Position numbers and translations under genes: made by a program. A stretch of 64,000 nucleotides of DNA, from assembly GCA_021792615.1 (NCBI GenBank), contig JAJYUJ010000002.1:41495-105494 (forward strand), written 5' to 3'. The stretch's first letter is position 1. Every line of letters starts with the position of its first letter. Positions 7,769 through 17,741 of this stretch are shown piece by piece. The DNA is from a bacterium (GTDB lineage: Bacteria > JAMCPX01). The notes beneath the pieces were generated by a model. That model worked only from the letters and a program-made list of their open reading frames with translations, had not been told where the DNA came from and searched no databases.

Positions 7769-8920
7769 TTAGAATTTGCAAAGCGGGGAGTTCGGTGTAG
7801 GTGTACCGTTTTCAGTTACTGCAGCACATCCGCACGTCTGGCCAGTAAAGGTGAACACATATACGTTGTTCGCTTGAATGGTAAGCCTACCACTGGAAGG
7901 ATAACCAGGGCATACACTCGGGTCAAATACAATCGAGGAATAGGTCACGATGACCTTTCCTGAGTATGAACTCGTTCCGGTAGAAGCAGACACACCATAG
8001 GTACCGCCGCCGTCCAGAGTCATAGAGCTAACCGGAATACCTGTCGTTGTCATGGTTATTGAACCGACACCATAGGTACCGAACTTTGAGCTGCCGGAAT
8101 CCATCTCGGACCCGTCACTGAAGGTATATATGAGTTGAGAAGGCGTACCGGTAAAGCTATCGTCAATGTCTATCCATCCTGAAACAGTATAGCTCCCATT
8201 TGGATTGGTGATTGTTGCATTGATATTCGTATGGCCCTTTTCCGTGTAGGTGATGCTTGTTGTACCTGCAATAACACCGGCACCCGTTATTGTTTCACTG
8301 CCGTTTAAACTAACAGCTTCATTTACTCCTGTTGTCGGGTCGTCGAGTGTAAACTTAAGATTATCCGTTTCTGTAAGATCCATATTCCCTAGGGAGGTGT
8401 CATACGTACCTATGACTGTGATCGTTCCGTCGATGGTCATGGTCGAGCCCGAGAAACTGCATATAGCATTATTCCAGGTAACGGTAAAATCAATGTTACC
8501 CGTGCTTGAATTGTCTGTATAGGTCGGCGATGTGCAGGAACCGGATGTTGCGGCTTGCTGAAACATGGACAGGGCATTCACTGTTGCTCCTTTCATGGAC
8601 TGGGGCTTTACAATAACATTTTTACTCCCGATTCCCTTCAACAAAAAGGATAAGGTCGGAATAGTTGCGCTTGTTGATCCGTTTACGGTGGTCGATGTTA
8701 TTGTTGATACATCGCTCGGCGGCGGATTGTCTGCACCTTTCAGTGCCTGGCTTGCAGCGCTGCCAACGTTTTGAACGGTCAGATTTGCAGGCGGTAAAGC
8801 ATTTAAGCCTGATGACACCTGGTTTCCTGACGATCCGCTTGACGTGCTTCCGCATCCAATACCTGCACTGGCTAAACCTATAGCCAGGAGTACTACGGTT
8901 AAGATTTTAATTTTCTTCAT
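7769..8920 (-). CDS. Secreted Ser/Thr/Gly-rich protein, putative lipoprotein
   Basis: I do not recognise a named family. The N-terminus is a signal peptide ending GLASAGIGCGS, with a Cys that could be lipidated although the lipobox is imperfect. A low-complexity Ser/Gly stretch and then beta-rich sequence follow, full of Thr, Ser and Gly with recurrent units such as MTIDGTITVIGTYD, VSLNGSETITGAGVIAG and MTLDGGGTYGVSAS. Cysteines appear near SGSCTSP, NAICSFSG and a C-terminal TGQTCGCAAV block. It is probably an outer-surface or periplasmic beta-structured protein. AGGAGGAAG precedes the ATG and a terminator follows, so it forms its own transcription unit. Confidence 0.7.
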   Translation of the reverse strand: MKKIKILTVVLLAIGLASAGIGCGSTSSGSSGNQVSSGLNALPPANLTVQNVGSAASQALKGADNPPPSDVSTITSTTVNGSTSATIPTLSFLLKGIGSKNVIVKPQSMKGATVNALSMFQQAATSGSCTSPTYTDNSSTGNIDFTVTWNNAICSFSGSTMTIDGTITVIGTYDTSLGNMDLTETDNLKFTLDDPTTGVNEAVSLNGSETITGAGVIAGTTSITYTEKGHTNINATITNPNGSYTVSGWIDIDDSFTGTPSQLIYTFSDGSEMDSGSSKFGTYGVGSITMTTTGIPVSSMTLDGGGTYGVSASTGTSSYSGKVIVTYSSIVFDPSVCPGYPSSGRLTIQANNVYVFTFTGQTCGCAAVTENGTPTPNSPLCKF

Positions 8921-9016
8921 AAAACTTCCTCCTTTTTCGTTATAATTCCCATACCCTTATAACTTTGTCAATGATCAAGATCACACCGTTCCCGCACCCT
9001 GTTTTTTCTTAAAAGC

Positions 9017-9044
9017 TTGCATTTTATGCATATCTTAATAATAC
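9017..9044 (+). promoter_or_regulatory. Candidate sigma-70 promoter for the LSm-like gene
   Basis: TTGCAT (9017-9022), a 16-base spacer and TAATAC (9039-9044) lie just before the ATG at 9059. This supports that start over upstream in-frame codons. Confidence 0.4.
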
Positions 9045-9058
9045 TGAGAAGCAACTTT

Positions 9059-9280
9059 ATGAAACAGTTACGGGAACTCATTGGAAAAGAAGTGGAGGTT
9101 GTAGCCAATGGCATAGTATACAAAGGCGTACTCAAGGATGCGTCCGAGTACGCAATAAGCATACTTTCAATGTCCGGCTGGCTTGAGATTAGTATGTCGT
9201 CTATCAACAGGATCAGTGAGGCCGGAACTCAGGTATTTGAACCAAAATATGTTGACCCGTCATTTTACAAGGACAAATAA
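9059..9280 (+). CDS. Small LSm/SH3-barrel-like protein
   Basis: A 73-residue protein. The core LIGKEVEVVANGIVYKGVLKDASEYAISILSMSGWLEISMSSINRI has the alternation of short strands seen in Sm-like (Hfq/LSm) barrels, where GxxVEVxxNGxxYKGxL is the typical Sm1 pattern. Such proteins may bind RNA, but this is fold-level inference. The start is placed at MKQLRELIG since a promoter-like TTGCAT/TAATAC pair overlaps the longer frame. It lies about 90 bases ahead of pepA on the same strand. Confidence 0.6.
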   Translation: MKQLRELIGKEVEVVANGIVYKGVLKDASEYAISILSMSGWLEISMSSINRISEAGTQVFEPKYVDPSFYKDK

Positions 9281-9370
9281 TAATAAAGAGCCGATGACCC
9301 CGCCCTGGCCCACTTCAATAAAAGGGGATAAAAACCAAGGGGGTATTCCTAAAAGGAGGACGAGCTAAAG

Positions 9371-10822
9371 ATGAAGATAGTGCCCGGTGCAGGTGATTAT
9401 AAAAAGGCCGATGCGGAATTAAAGGTATATGGATATTTCAAGGACGATCTTGAAGCACTTTTGAAAGCGCTGGAACCGGATAGTGCCCGGCATATTAAGC
9501 CGCAATTAAAGGACCTCAAAAACGGATTAAGGTTTTTGAATAAACAGGGCACGTGGTATTCATTTTTAAAACTTGATGAAAAACAGAAAACAACGGCAGA
9601 ATCATTCAGGAAATTCGGTGCCGCTCTTGCAAAAGAGGCGGATGCAGTATCCGCAAAAAATGTCGTTGTACTCATGCCTGCGGCGGAAAAAGTAACACCG
9701 GATGATGCTGCCGCTGCTTTGACCGAGGGCATTGTCCTCGGTATGTATACTTATGATGAGCTAAAAACATCGGATAAGAACAACGGTCCCGGATTAAAAT
9801 CCATAGCTGTCTATACGTGCGGGAAAACCAGAATATCACAGAAGGCCATCGATCGCGCACAACGCGTTTCAGAGGCAACCAATGAGGCACGCAGGCTTGC
9901 AGACGCTCCGAGCAATCTGATGACACCGGCTATATTCGCCAGGATAGTGACCGGTAAGGCAAAAAAAGAAGGCATCCGGGTAAAGGTGCTGGAAAGACCT
10001 GTTCTCGAAAAGGCTGGCTGGGGTGCATTCCTCGGGGTTGCCCGCGGGAGTTACGAACCGCCGAAGGTCGTTATTCTCGAATATCATGGCGGCAAAGGAC
10101 AAAAAAAACACGTCATCGTAGGCAAGGGCATTACCTTTGACAGCGGCGGGATATCGATAAAACCAAGCAGCGGTATGGAGGAGATGAAGTTCGATATGGC
10201 AGGGGCTGCTGCGGTTGCCATGACCGTCATCCTTGCGGCAAGATTAAAAATACCGGTAAATCTTGCAGCCGTTATACCGCTTACGGAAAACATGCCGGGA
10301 GGCAAGGCGCAGAAGCCCGGCGATGTCGTGAAAACCCTCTCCGGCAAGACCGTCGAAATTATATCCACGGACGCAGAGGGCAGGTTGATACTTGCGGATG
10401 CCCTGTACTATGCGGTAAAAACATTCAAACCCGAATCCATCATCGACCTTGCAACACTCACCGGCGCATGCGTTGTTGCACTGGGAAGTGAGGCAAGCGG
10501 TATCATGGGGACCGGGGACGGACTTATCGACGAGATCATCGAGGCAGGAGAGCGGAGCGGAGACCGGCTCTGGAAGCTTCCCCTGTGGGATGATTATAAA
10601 GACCTGCTCAAAAGCGATGTCGCGGACATCAGGAATTCAGGCTCGCGCTGGGCAGGCGCTATACAGGGCGGCATATTCCTGAAGGAGTTTGTCGGAGATG
10701 CCCGCTGGGCACACGTCGATATCGCAGGCACCGCCTACCTTGAACGGCCAAAGGCCTATTTTAAAAAAGGAGCGACCGGTGCCGGTGTACGGTTTCTTAT
10801 CAAATTTTTCGAGGAACAATAA
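9371..10822 (+). CDS. pepA: Cytosolic leucyl aminopeptidase (M17)
   Basis: Removes N-terminal amino acids from peptides using two metal ions. The N-terminal macro-like domain (residues 1 to about 150) is divergent. The catalytic domain holds the metal and active-site motifs VGKGITFDSGGISIKPSSGMEEMKFDMAGAAAV and STDAEGRLILADAL (family signature NTDAEGRL), plus DLATLTGACVVALG. Length 483 residues is normal. AAAGGAGGACGAG sits ten bases upstream. The stop is 10 bases from the adenosyltransferase gene, so the two are probably cotranscribed. In some bacteria PepA also binds DNA; nothing here bears on that. Confidence 0.93.
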   Translation: MKIVPGAGDYKKADAELKVYGYFKDDLEALLKALEPDSARHIKPQLKDLKNGLRFLNKQGTWYSFLKLDEKQKTTAESFRKFGAALAKEADAVSAKNVVVLMPAAEKVTPDDAAAALTEGIVLGMYTYDELKTSDKNNGPGLKSIAVYTCGKTRISQKAIDRAQRVSEATNEARRLADAPSNLMTPAIFARIVTGKAKKEGIRVKVLERPVLEKAGWGAFLGVARGSYEPPKVVILEYHGGKGQKKHVIVGKGITFDSGGISIKPSSGMEEMKFDMAGAAAVAMTVILAARLKIPVNLAAVIPLTENMPGGKAQKPGDVVKTLSGKTVEIISTDAEGRLILADALYYAVKTFKPESIIDLATLTGACVVALGSEASGIMGTGDGLIDEIIEAGERSGDRLWKLPLWDDYKDLLKSDVADIRNSGSRWAGAIQGGIFLKEFVGDARWAHVDIAGTAYLERPKAYFKKGATGAGVRFLIKFFEEQ

Positions 10823-10832
10823 TTGACCTGCT

Positions 10833-11360
10833 ATGGAAGGCCCGGGATTAATTCAGATATATACGGGTAACGGCAAGGGAAAGACCACCGCGTCTTTGGG
10901 CCTGGCATTAAGGGCAGCAGGTCATGGCTACAAGACCATAATAATCCAATTCATGAAGGGTAAGATAGATTACGGGGAGTTAAAGGCACAAAAATTGCTT
11001 GAACCCTATCTTAAGATCGTTCAGGCGGGTGGGCCGCATTTTATAAAAAGGGGCAGCCCCTCTGAACAGGATATAAAGATGGCACATGAAGGTCTTGAAG
11101 AAGCAAAAAGGGCCTTTACGGAAGGGTCCTATAACATCGTTATTCTTGATGAATTGAATGTAGCAATTGACTTCGGGCTTATTACCCTCACCCGGGCACT
11201 TGAACTGATAAAACAAAAACCGCCGGATGTTGAGTTGATCATCACCGGCAGGTATGCACGGCAGGAGATTATAGATATCGCGGACCTTGTGACCGAGATG
11301 AGAGAGATAAAGCATTATTACCAAAAGGGAGTGCAGGCACGGGATGGCATCGAAAAGTAA
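10833..11360 (+). CDS. cobO: Cob(I)alamin adenosyltransferase, CobA/CobO type
   Basis: Transfers the adenosyl group of ATP to cob(I)alamin or corrinoid to make the B12 coenzyme. The P-loop [23 protein letters not shown] is at the N-terminus and is typical of this family. [13 protein letters not shown] and [25 protein letters not shown] are further signatures. Length 175 residues is usual. The stop lies inside the first codons of the mutase gene (17-base overlap), so the enzyme that makes the cofactor is translationally coupled to the enzyme that uses it. I see no cobalamin riboswitch in front of the operon. Confidence 0.92.
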   Translation: MEGPGLIQIYTGNGKGKTTASLGLALRAAGHGYKTIIIQFMKGKIDYGELKAQKLLEPYLKIVQAGGPHFIKRGSPSEQDIKMAHEGLEEAKRAFTEGSYNIVILDELNVAIDFGLITLTRALELIKQKPPDVELIITGRYARQEIIDIADLVTEMREIKHYYQKGVQARDGIEK

Positions 11361-12978
11361 ACCTATAGACAAGGAAAAATATTCAGGTAAAAGGCTCAAG
11401 CGGTATTCGACCATCTCCGATAAAGAGCTTGATTCTATCTATACACCGGAGGATACCGCCGGTTTTGATTATAACGATAAACTCGGCATGCCCGGCGAAT
11501 ACCCGTTTACGCGCGGCGTTTACGATACCATGTACCGGGGAAGGCTCTGGACCATGAGGCAGTTCTCCGGATTTGGCACTGCCGAAGAAACAAACAAAAG
11601 ATTTAAGTATTTGCTGTCGCATGGACAAACAGGCCTGTCCGTCGCATTTCATATGCCAACCATCATGGGATACGATTCAGACCACCCGCGCTCTGCAGGA
11701 GAGGTGGGTAAATGCGGGGTTTCCATAGATACGCTTCAGGATATGGAGGTGCTTTTTGAAGGCATTCCTCTTGATAAGATCACGACATCCATGACGATCA
11801 ACGCACCTGCCATCGTACTGCTTTCGATGTATATAGCTGTTGCCGAAAAACAGGGGGTCAGCCCGGATGTCATCAGCGGCACTATCCAGAACGACATTCT
11901 CAAAGAGTATATAGCCCAGAAATCATGGATATACCCTCCCGAGCCGTCCATGCGTATCATTACCGACATATTCGAGTACTGCACCCGGCATGTGCCTCGA
12001 TGGAACACCATCAGTATCAGCGGCTACCATATACGGGAGGCCGGGTCAACCGCAGTCCAGGAACTTGCGTTCACGCTCGCGGACGGTATTGCCTATGTTC
12101 AGGCAGGCAGGGAACGCGGATTGGATGTGGATAGTTTTGCACCCCGGCTTTCTTTCTTTTTCGATGCACATAATGACTTCTTTGAAGAAATAGCGAAGTT
12201 CCGCGCAGCACGCAGGATGTGGGCAAAGATCATGAAAGAAAGGTTTCATGCAAAGAAAGAAGAATCCCTGCGATTGAGATTTCATACCCAGACAGCAGGG
12301 TGCAGCCTTGTTGCGCAGCAGCCCATGAATAATATTGTCCGCGTTACGCTCCAGGCGCTTGCCGCTGTGCTCGGGGGAACACAATCGCTGCACACCAATT
12401 CAATGGATGAAACACTTGCACTTCCCACGGAGCAGGCAGTGACCGTTGCACTCCGAACCCAGCAGATCATTGCCGGGGAGAGCGGTGTTGCAAATGTCAT
12501 AGATCCGCTCGGCGGCTCGTACTTCGTGGAAAGACTCACCGATGAAATGGAGCAGGAGGCATGGGATTATATCAATAAGATCGACCGGATGGGCGGGATT
12601 ATACCAGCGATAGAAAAGGGCTACCCTCAGATGGAAATAGCGGACGCGGCCTACCGGTACCAGAAACAGATAGATAATTCACAGAAGGTCGTTGTCGGCG
12701 TCAATATGTACAAGATGCAGGAGAAAGAAACAATTCCAACGCTGACGATCTCTCCGCAGGTTGAGCAAAACCAGATAGAAAAGACCCGGCGCATAAAATC
12801 AACGAGGGACACTGGCCGCGTCAGGACTTCGCTTGACCGGTTAATGCTTGCTGCAAAGGGCAGGGACAACCTTATGCCGTTTGTGCTCGAAGCTGTTAAG
12901 GCGTATGCTTCCATCGGAGAGATCATGGACGTTATGAGAGCGGTCTTCGGAGAGTACAGGGACCCGGCGCTTTTTTAA
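11344..12978 (+). CDS. icmA: B12-dependent acyl-CoA mutase large subunit, isobutyryl-CoA mutase-like
   Basis: Substrate-binding TIM-barrel subunit of the methylmalonyl-CoA mutase superfamily, 544 residues, without its own B12-binding domain. Family motifs include [55 protein letters not shown] and [14 protein letters not shown]. In methylmalonyl-CoA mutase the substrate carboxylate is held by Tyr89 and Arg207; in isobutyryl-CoA mutase these are Phe80 and Gln198. Here the equivalents are Phe74 (MRQFSGFG) and Gln192 (YIAQKSW), with the same 118-residue spacing. I therefore call it isobutyryl-CoA mutase-like, with a role in branched or butyrate carbon metabolism. The cobalamin-binding small subunit is not in the window. 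Residue assignments rest on remembered alignments. Confidence 0.8.
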   Translation: MASKSKPIDKEKYSGKRLKRYSTISDKELDSIYTPEDTAGFDYNDKLGMPGEYPFTRGVYDTMYRGRLWTMRQFSGFGTAEETNKRFKYLLSHGQTGLSVAFHMPTIMGYDSDHPRSAGEVGKCGVSIDTLQDMEVLFEGIPLDKITTSMTINAPAIVLLSMYIAVAEKQGVSPDVISGTIQNDILKEYIAQKSWIYPPEPSMRIITDIFEYCTRHVPRWNTISISGYHIREAGSTAVQELAFTLADGIAYVQAGRERGLDVDSFAPRLSFFFDAHNDFFEEIAKFRAARRMWAKIMKERFHAKKEESLRLRFHTQTAGCSLVAQQPMNNIVRVTLQALAAVLGGTQSLHTNSMDETLALPTEQAVTVALRTQQIIAGESGVANVIDPLGGSYFVERLTDEMEQEAWDYINKIDRMGGIIPAIEKGYPQMEIADAAYRYQKQIDNSQKVVVGVNMYKMQEKETIPTLTISPQVEQNQIEKTRRIKSTRDTGRVRTSLDRLMLAAKGRDNLMPFVLEAVKAYASIGEIMDVMRAVFGEYRDPALF

Positions 12979-12993
12979 ACGGCGATTACCGTT

Positions 12994-13941
12994 TCAGGTG
13001 TTGTAGGACTTGCTGTCGAAAAGGGATATCTTGTTTCTTCCGGTGTTTTTCGAAATGTATAAGGCTTCATCCGCTGATTTCAAAAAATCACTTATACTGT
13101 TGATGGCTGATTCGGGCAGGTACGCTATACCGATTGAGCAGGAAACACTCTTAATCTTTCCGCATATATCGGTAGCGGCATATTCCCGTATTTTGTTCAG
13201 ATACCTCTGAGCAACCGCAACTGCCCCGGTTTTGTCCGTTTCCGGCAGCATGGTGATAAATTCATCGCCGCCGTACCGGGCACACACATCCATCCTCCTC
13301 AGCCCTGTCGTGAGTATCCTCGAAACAACCGTTAAAACCCTGTCACCCACGGGATGCCCGCATTTGTCATTGATGGATTTAAAATGATCCATATCGATCA
13401 TCAGCAGGGACAGCGTCCTGTTGTACCGTTTCAATCTCTCGAATTCTTTTTCCAGTGCATTTACAAAAAATCTTCTGTTGTAAAGTCCGGTCAAAGGATC
13501 GATGTTGGAAAGCGTTTCAAGCACCTGAAGTTTCTTCTGTGCTGCCACAAGCTCGTCCTGAAGTATTTTTATTTTGAGATTGGATTTTACGCTCGCAATC
13601 AACTCGATAGGGGTAAATGGTTTTGTCACATAGTCCTGGGCGCCCTCTTCAAGGATATGAAACTTATTGTTCAGTTCTTTTTTATTTGCGACGACGAGAA
13701 CGGGTATTGCATTGAGGTCCTGATGTGATTTCTTCAACTTAAGGAACTTGAACCCATCGGATTCCGGCATAAACAGATCGCATATTACAATGTCCGGTCG
13801 GCTGGAAACCATCTCTTTAAAACCGGCAAGACCGTCACTCGCTTCATAAAACATATCGAACAGCCCGGCATCGGTCAGCACGGATCTGATCTGTTTCCTT
13901 GTTGCAGCAGAATCATCAATAATAAGTATACTTCTCCGCAT
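12994..13941 (-). CDS. Response regulator with GGDEF diguanylate cyclase domain
   Basis: Probable PleD-like enzyme making cyclic di-GMP after phosphorylation. The N-terminal receiver has the acidic pair in LIIDDSAATRK, the phospho-acceptor in IVICDLFMPESDG and the Lys in DYVTKPFTP. A coiled segment (LQDELVAAQKKLQVLETL) leads to a GGDEF domain beginning DPLTGLYNRRFF, with an intact ARYGGDEF active site. The inhibitory I-site RRMD lies exactly five residues upstream, so product inhibition is expected. It is complete at 315 residues from the ATG of MRRSILIID. It is convergent with the mutase gene and no sensor kinase is adjacent. Confidence 0.93.
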   Translation of the reverse strand: MRRSILIIDDSAATRKQIRSVLTDAGLFDMFYEASDGLAGFKEMVSSRPDIVICDLFMPESDGFKFLKLKKSHQDLNAIPVLVVANKKELNNKFHILEEGAQDYVTKPFTPIELIASVKSNLKIKILQDELVAAQKKLQVLETLSNIDPLTGLYNRRFFVNALEKEFERLKRYNRTLSLLMIDMDHFKSINDKCGHPVGDRVLTVVSRILTTGLRRMDVCARYGGDEFITMLPETDKTGAVAVAQRYLNKIREYAATDICGKIKSVSCSIGIAYLPESAINSISDFLKSADEALYISKNTGRNKISLFDSKSYNT

Positions 13942-14213
13942 TACACACACTCATGGCAAAAACAAGCGCAGATGTCAAGGATTTCAGCGCCTGTTTTAAA
14001 GTTTTGAACGGCGCACTTGTTTATTTTTAAACACAACGCTGTCTGTAGAACAGCGCGGGGATTTTTTTTGTTCAATCGGAAGCACCGGTATCCCGAAACC
14101 GCATTACCTGTCCATGACCATGATCCTGAACGGTATTTGGAGAACAGGTGTTTGTTTATCTGTATGAGAAAGACCGTTGCATGGGCGCCATTCAGTCGCT
14201 GGTGTCTCTGTAC

Positions 14214-14498
14214 TTATGATTGACCCTCTGCGTAAAAATTATCCGTCAAACAAAACCTGTCTGCAAGGGCGTGGCTGTTGGGTGTATATGTTTTCCCGTA
14301 TATCGCAAGTGCAGGGCCACCGTTTCCCCTGCCGAGGTCACCGAAGCAGGCATCGTATGTTTTGTTTTCGCGGATGATGAACACGGCATGCTTGAGTTTG
14401 CTCCACTGAAAATTGGTGTTTTGCTCCCATGCGTACGGGCAGTTGTTTGCAGCCACCCGAATAGTTGTCGTGCTTATCCTGCGATCACAAATATATTG
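14214..14498 (-). pseudogene. Phosphoesterase family gene fragment (N-terminal region)
   Basis: The frame reads RISTTTIRVAANNCPYAW, then KHAVFIIRENKTYDACFGDL, GRGNGGPALAIYG and TPNSHALADRF..DNFYAEGQS, which is the N-terminal catalytic signature of the phosphoesterase/phospholipase C family. An in-frame TGA precedes it, no start codon is available, and a TAA cuts it right after DNFYAEGQS, where an intact enzyme has several hundred more residues. It is thus a decayed fragment. The rest of the 666-base gap (13942-14607) holds no gene. There is a GCTGT/ACAGC hairpin followed by a T-run near 14037-14070. Confidence 0.75.
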
Positions 14499-14607
14499 TC
14501 AAACGGAATCCAGAAATGATAGCAGTAAAACAGAAGGGTGCATGAAACAAGCGGTACGCTATAACAGAGTTTTAAAATAAAAAGTTTCCATTCTACAGGA
14601 ACGAGAG

Positions 14608-15591
14608 ATGACGGAAAACAATTGGACAGTCGGTATTGATATTGGTGCAACAAAAATCGAGGTAGCCGGTATCGATAGAAACGGCAACGTCCTCCACCAT
14701 ATCAGGCGTAAAACGAACACCGGCTCAAGCGCCGAAGCCATAGAGTCCGGGACAGCGGACGCGGTACGGGAACTCATGAGAACGATTGGTACAAGGCCCG
14801 TGGCTGCCGGTGTCGGCATGGCCGGACAGATCGATCCTTTGCAGGGTGTGGTTGTTTTTTCGCCCAACCTGGACTGGCATAATGTGCCGCTCCGGAAAGG
14901 ACTTGCCGCAAAACTGGGGATGCCTGTTGCTGTCACGAATGATGTTCGCGCTGCAACATGGGGCGAATGGCTCTATGGGGCAGGCAGGGGATATGATGAT
15001 ATGGTGTGTGTTTTTGTCGGTACCGGTATCGGCGGAGGTGTTGTCAGCCATGGAGCCATGCTTACGGGATGCAGCAACACCGCGGGAGAGATAGGACATA
15101 TAACGATCGATATCAACGGCCCGGTCTGCACGTGCCGCAACAAAGGATGCCTCGAGGCATTGGCAGGCGGGTGGGCAATAGCACGGGATGCACAGAACGC
15201 GGTTGCGGACAATCCGGTTGCTGGCACTGCGATGCTGGAGCTTGCAGACGGAGACCCCAAAAACATAACGGCAAAGGTCGTGGCAATGGCTGCACAGAAG
15301 GGAGACGCTCTTGCTCTGCAGCTCGTTGAACGCGTATCCGGAGCACTTGTTGCCGGCGCGGTCAGTCTTGTACATGCGTTTAACCCATGCCTTCTGGTTT
15401 TTGGCGGAGGCGTTATAGAAGGTCTGCCCGGGCTTGTCGGCAGCATAGATTACGGCATACGCAGCCGTGCACTCGGTGCCGCAATAATAAACCTTAAGGT
15501 TGTCCGCTCGCAACTTCACAGCCACGCAGGGGTTATAGGGGCCGCGGCATTTGCAAATCATTCATTCAGAGACAAAGGAGATACAGTATGA
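14608..15591 (+). CDS. ROK family sugar kinase (glucokinase-like)
   Basis: Probably phosphorylates glucose or a related sugar with ATP. The ATP-binding start [16 protein letters not shown], the catalytic Asp in [21 protein letters not shown], the zinc-binding His in GEIGHITID and the cysteine cluster [15 protein letters not shown] (ROK consensus CxCGxxGCxE) are all present. It is 327 residues, has no helix-turn-helix, and so is an enzyme rather than a NagC-type repressor. Its TGA overlaps the ATG of transketolase (ATGA), so the two are coupled. Phosphoglucose isomerase lies 5.6 kb downstream on the same strand. Confidence 0.88.
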   Translation: MTENNWTVGIDIGATKIEVAGIDRNGNVLHHIRRKTNTGSSAEAIESGTADAVRELMRTIGTRPVAAGVGMAGQIDPLQGVVVFSPNLDWHNVPLRKGLAAKLGMPVAVTNDVRAATWGEWLYGAGRGYDDMVCVFVGTGIGGGVVSHGAMLTGCSNTAGEIGHITIDINGPVCTCRNKGCLEALAGGWAIARDAQNAVADNPVAGTAMLELADGDPKNITAKVVAMAAQKGDALALQLVERVSGALVAGAVSLVHAFNPCLLVFGGGVIEGLPGLVGSIDYGIRSRALGAAIINLKVVRSQLHSHAGVIGAAAFANHSFRDKGDTV

Positions 15592-17678
15592 GGAAGAAAA
15601 AGCTTTCGACGGGATTTTCCAAGATTGACGAGTTGTGTATAAACACGATCCGTTTCCTCTCAATAGACGCAATAGAAAAGGCAAACAGCGGGCATCCCGG
15701 CATGGTGATGGGAGCGGCCCCCATGGCTTATACCCTCTGGACAGGCTTCCTGAAACACAACCCTGCAAATCCTGGCTGGTTCGACAGAGACAGATTCATT
15801 CTGTCTGCAGGGCACGGCTCAATGCTTTTATACAGTCTGCTTCACCTTACCGGTTATGGGGTTTCGCTCGATCAGATTAAACAGTTCAGGCAATGGGGCA
15901 GCATAACCCCCGGACACCCGGAACGCGGCATTGTGCCCGGTGTCGAGGTGACGACCGGTCCTCTTGGCCAGGGGTTTGCAAATGGGGTCGGAATGGCGAT
16001 TGCGGAGGCATACCTTGCATCGCGCTACAACCGTCCAGGGTTTAAGATCATAGACCATTACACCTATGCAATCGTGAGCGACGGTGATTTGATGGAAGGG
16101 GTGACGTCTGAAGCAGCATCCCTTGCTGGTCATCTTGGACTGGGTAAATTGATATACCTTTATGACGACAACCGGATTTCTCTTGCCTCTTCGACGGATA
16201 TCACCTTCACGGAAAACCGGAAAAAGCGCTTTGAGGCATACGGCTGGCACACGCAGACGGTAAAAGACGGGAATGATACCGGCGCCATGAAAGCAGCTAT
16301 CCGTGCTGCAAAAAACGAAAAAGACCGGCCATCCATACTGCTCATAAGAACGCATATAGGATACGGCGCACCAAAAAAACAGGACACATTCGAAGCACAC
16401 GGGGCACCCCTCGGTAAAGAAGAAACAGCAATGGCCAAGAAGCGTCTGAACTGGCCGGTAGAACCTGATTTCTACATACCGGAGCAGGCGCTCGGACATT
16501 TCAGAAAGGCACAAGCATCGGGTAAAAAAGCCGAAGCTGATTGGGAATCGAAATTCCGTGCATACGCAAAATCGTTTCCCGGACTTGCCGAAGAGCTTCT
16601 TCTCTTAAAAGACGGCGGATTGCCGGAAGGCTGGGACAAGAACATCCCTGTATACCCGGCGGACGCAAAAGGTATGGCCACGCGTGTGGTGTCCGGAAAG
16701 GTCCTGAACGCACTTGCACCGGCGCTACCCCATTTGATAGGCGGTTCGTGCGATCTGAACCCGTCTACCCATACGGCTTTGAAAGATATGGGTGATTTCG
16801 GTAATCCGAAAAATATTCATGAAGACCGGCAGGGTTCTGTCGGCACCTCATGGAGTTTTAACGGCAGGAACATCCACTTCGGAGTACGGGAACATGCCAT
16901 GGGCGCAATGCTCAACGGTATGGCAGCGCACCGGGGTGTTCTGCCGTTCGGTTCCACGTTTTTGATCTTTTCGGACTACATGCGGCCTGCGATCCGTCTT
17001 GCAGCCTTGATGGGTCTCAAGGTTATTTATGTTTTTACCCATGACAGTATCAGTGTGGGAGAGGACGGGCCCACACACCAGCCCGTAGAGCAGCTCACCA
17101 GCCTGAGGGCTATTCCGGATCTGATCATCATACGGCCCGGTGATGCGAATGAAACGGCTGCGGCATGGCGCGTTGCAGTCGAAACAAAAGACCGTCCGGT
17201 CGCACTGATTCTCACGCGTCAGAATGTTCCCACGTTCGACCGCCTGAAAACCGCAGGCGCTGACGGACTGAAAAAAGGGGCATACATATTGTCGGATCCG
17301 GAAAACGGACGTCCGGACATACTCATCATAGCAAGCGGGTCGGAGGTCAGCCTGGCAATGGATGCGGGGCAGAAGCTGGAACGTGAACATGGTATCAAGG
17401 TCAGGATCGTATCAATGCCGAGCTGGGAGCTGTTCGAAGAACAATCACCCGGATATAAAGACTCCGTGCTGCCCCATGAAATCACCGCGAGACTCACGAT
17501 CGAAGCAGGCTCCACCCATGGCTGGCTCAGATATGCCGGAGAGAAAGGAGGATCCATTGGAATCGACAAATTTGGTGCATCCGCCCCGGGAGGTATCGTC
17601 ATGAGGGAATACGGCTTTACCGTGGACAATGTCTGTACGCAGGCTATCGGGATCCTAAGACGGACACAGCAGTCGTGA
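15588..17678 (+). CDS. tkt: Transketolase
   Basis: Thiamine-diphosphate enzyme moving two-carbon units between sugar phosphates. The sequence is complete at 696 residues. Key segments are [27 protein letters not shown], the TPP motif [28 protein letters not shown], the catalytic-region [42 protein letters not shown] split over two strands, and [19 protein letters not shown]. It is the second gene of a ROK-kinase/transketolase pair and complements rpe at 5.9 kb in the pentose phosphate pathway. Confidence 0.96.
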   Translation: MRKKKLSTGFSKIDELCINTIRFLSIDAIEKANSGHPGMVMGAAPMAYTLWTGFLKHNPANPGWFDRDRFILSAGHGSMLLYSLLHLTGYGVSLDQIKQFRQWGSITPGHPERGIVPGVEVTTGPLGQGFANGVGMAIAEAYLASRYNRPGFKIIDHYTYAIVSDGDLMEGVTSEAASLAGHLGLGKLIYLYDDNRISLASSTDITFTENRKKRFEAYGWHTQTVKDGNDTGAMKAAIRAAKNEKDRPSILLIRTHIGYGAPKKQDTFEAHGAPLGKEETAMAKKRLNWPVEPDFYIPEQALGHFRKAQASGKKAEADWESKFRAYAKSFPGLAEELLLLKDGGLPEGWDKNIPVYPADAKGMATRVVSGKVLNALAPALPHLIGGSCDLNPSTHTALKDMGDFGNPKNIHEDRQGSVGTSWSFNGRNIHFGVREHAMGAMLNGMAAHRGVLPFGSTFLIFSDYMRPAIRLAALMGLKVIYVFTHDSISVGEDGPTHQPVEQLTSLRAIPDLIIIRPGDANETAAAWRVAVETKDRPVALILTRQNVPTFDRLKTAGADGLKKGAYILSDPENGRPDILIIASGSEVSLAMDAGQKLEREHGIKVRIVSMPSWELFEEQSPGYKDSVLPHEITARLTIEAGSTHGWLRYAGEKGGSIGIDKFGASAPGGIVMREYGFTVDNVCTQAIGILRRTQQS

Positions 17679-17741
17679 CACCCTGGAAGAGACAGGTGGA
17701 CTTTGGTTACAGGCAGGAAAGATCGTACAGAATGAACCCTT

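Noticed and set aside
10500..10832. Cobalamin riboswitch ahead of the adenosyltransferase gene
   Set aside because: The only upstream DNA is the pepA coding sequence and a 10-base gap, so there is no room for one.
11344..12978. Calling the mutase methylmalonyl-CoA mutase
   Set aside because: The active-site Tyr and Arg of methylmalonyl-CoA mutase are Phe and Gln here; kept as isobutyryl-CoA mutase-like instead.
14725..15561. Large minus-strand ORF opposite the ROK kinase
   Set aside because: It is a mirror of the conserved kinase gene, with no recognisable domain and no ribosome-binding site.
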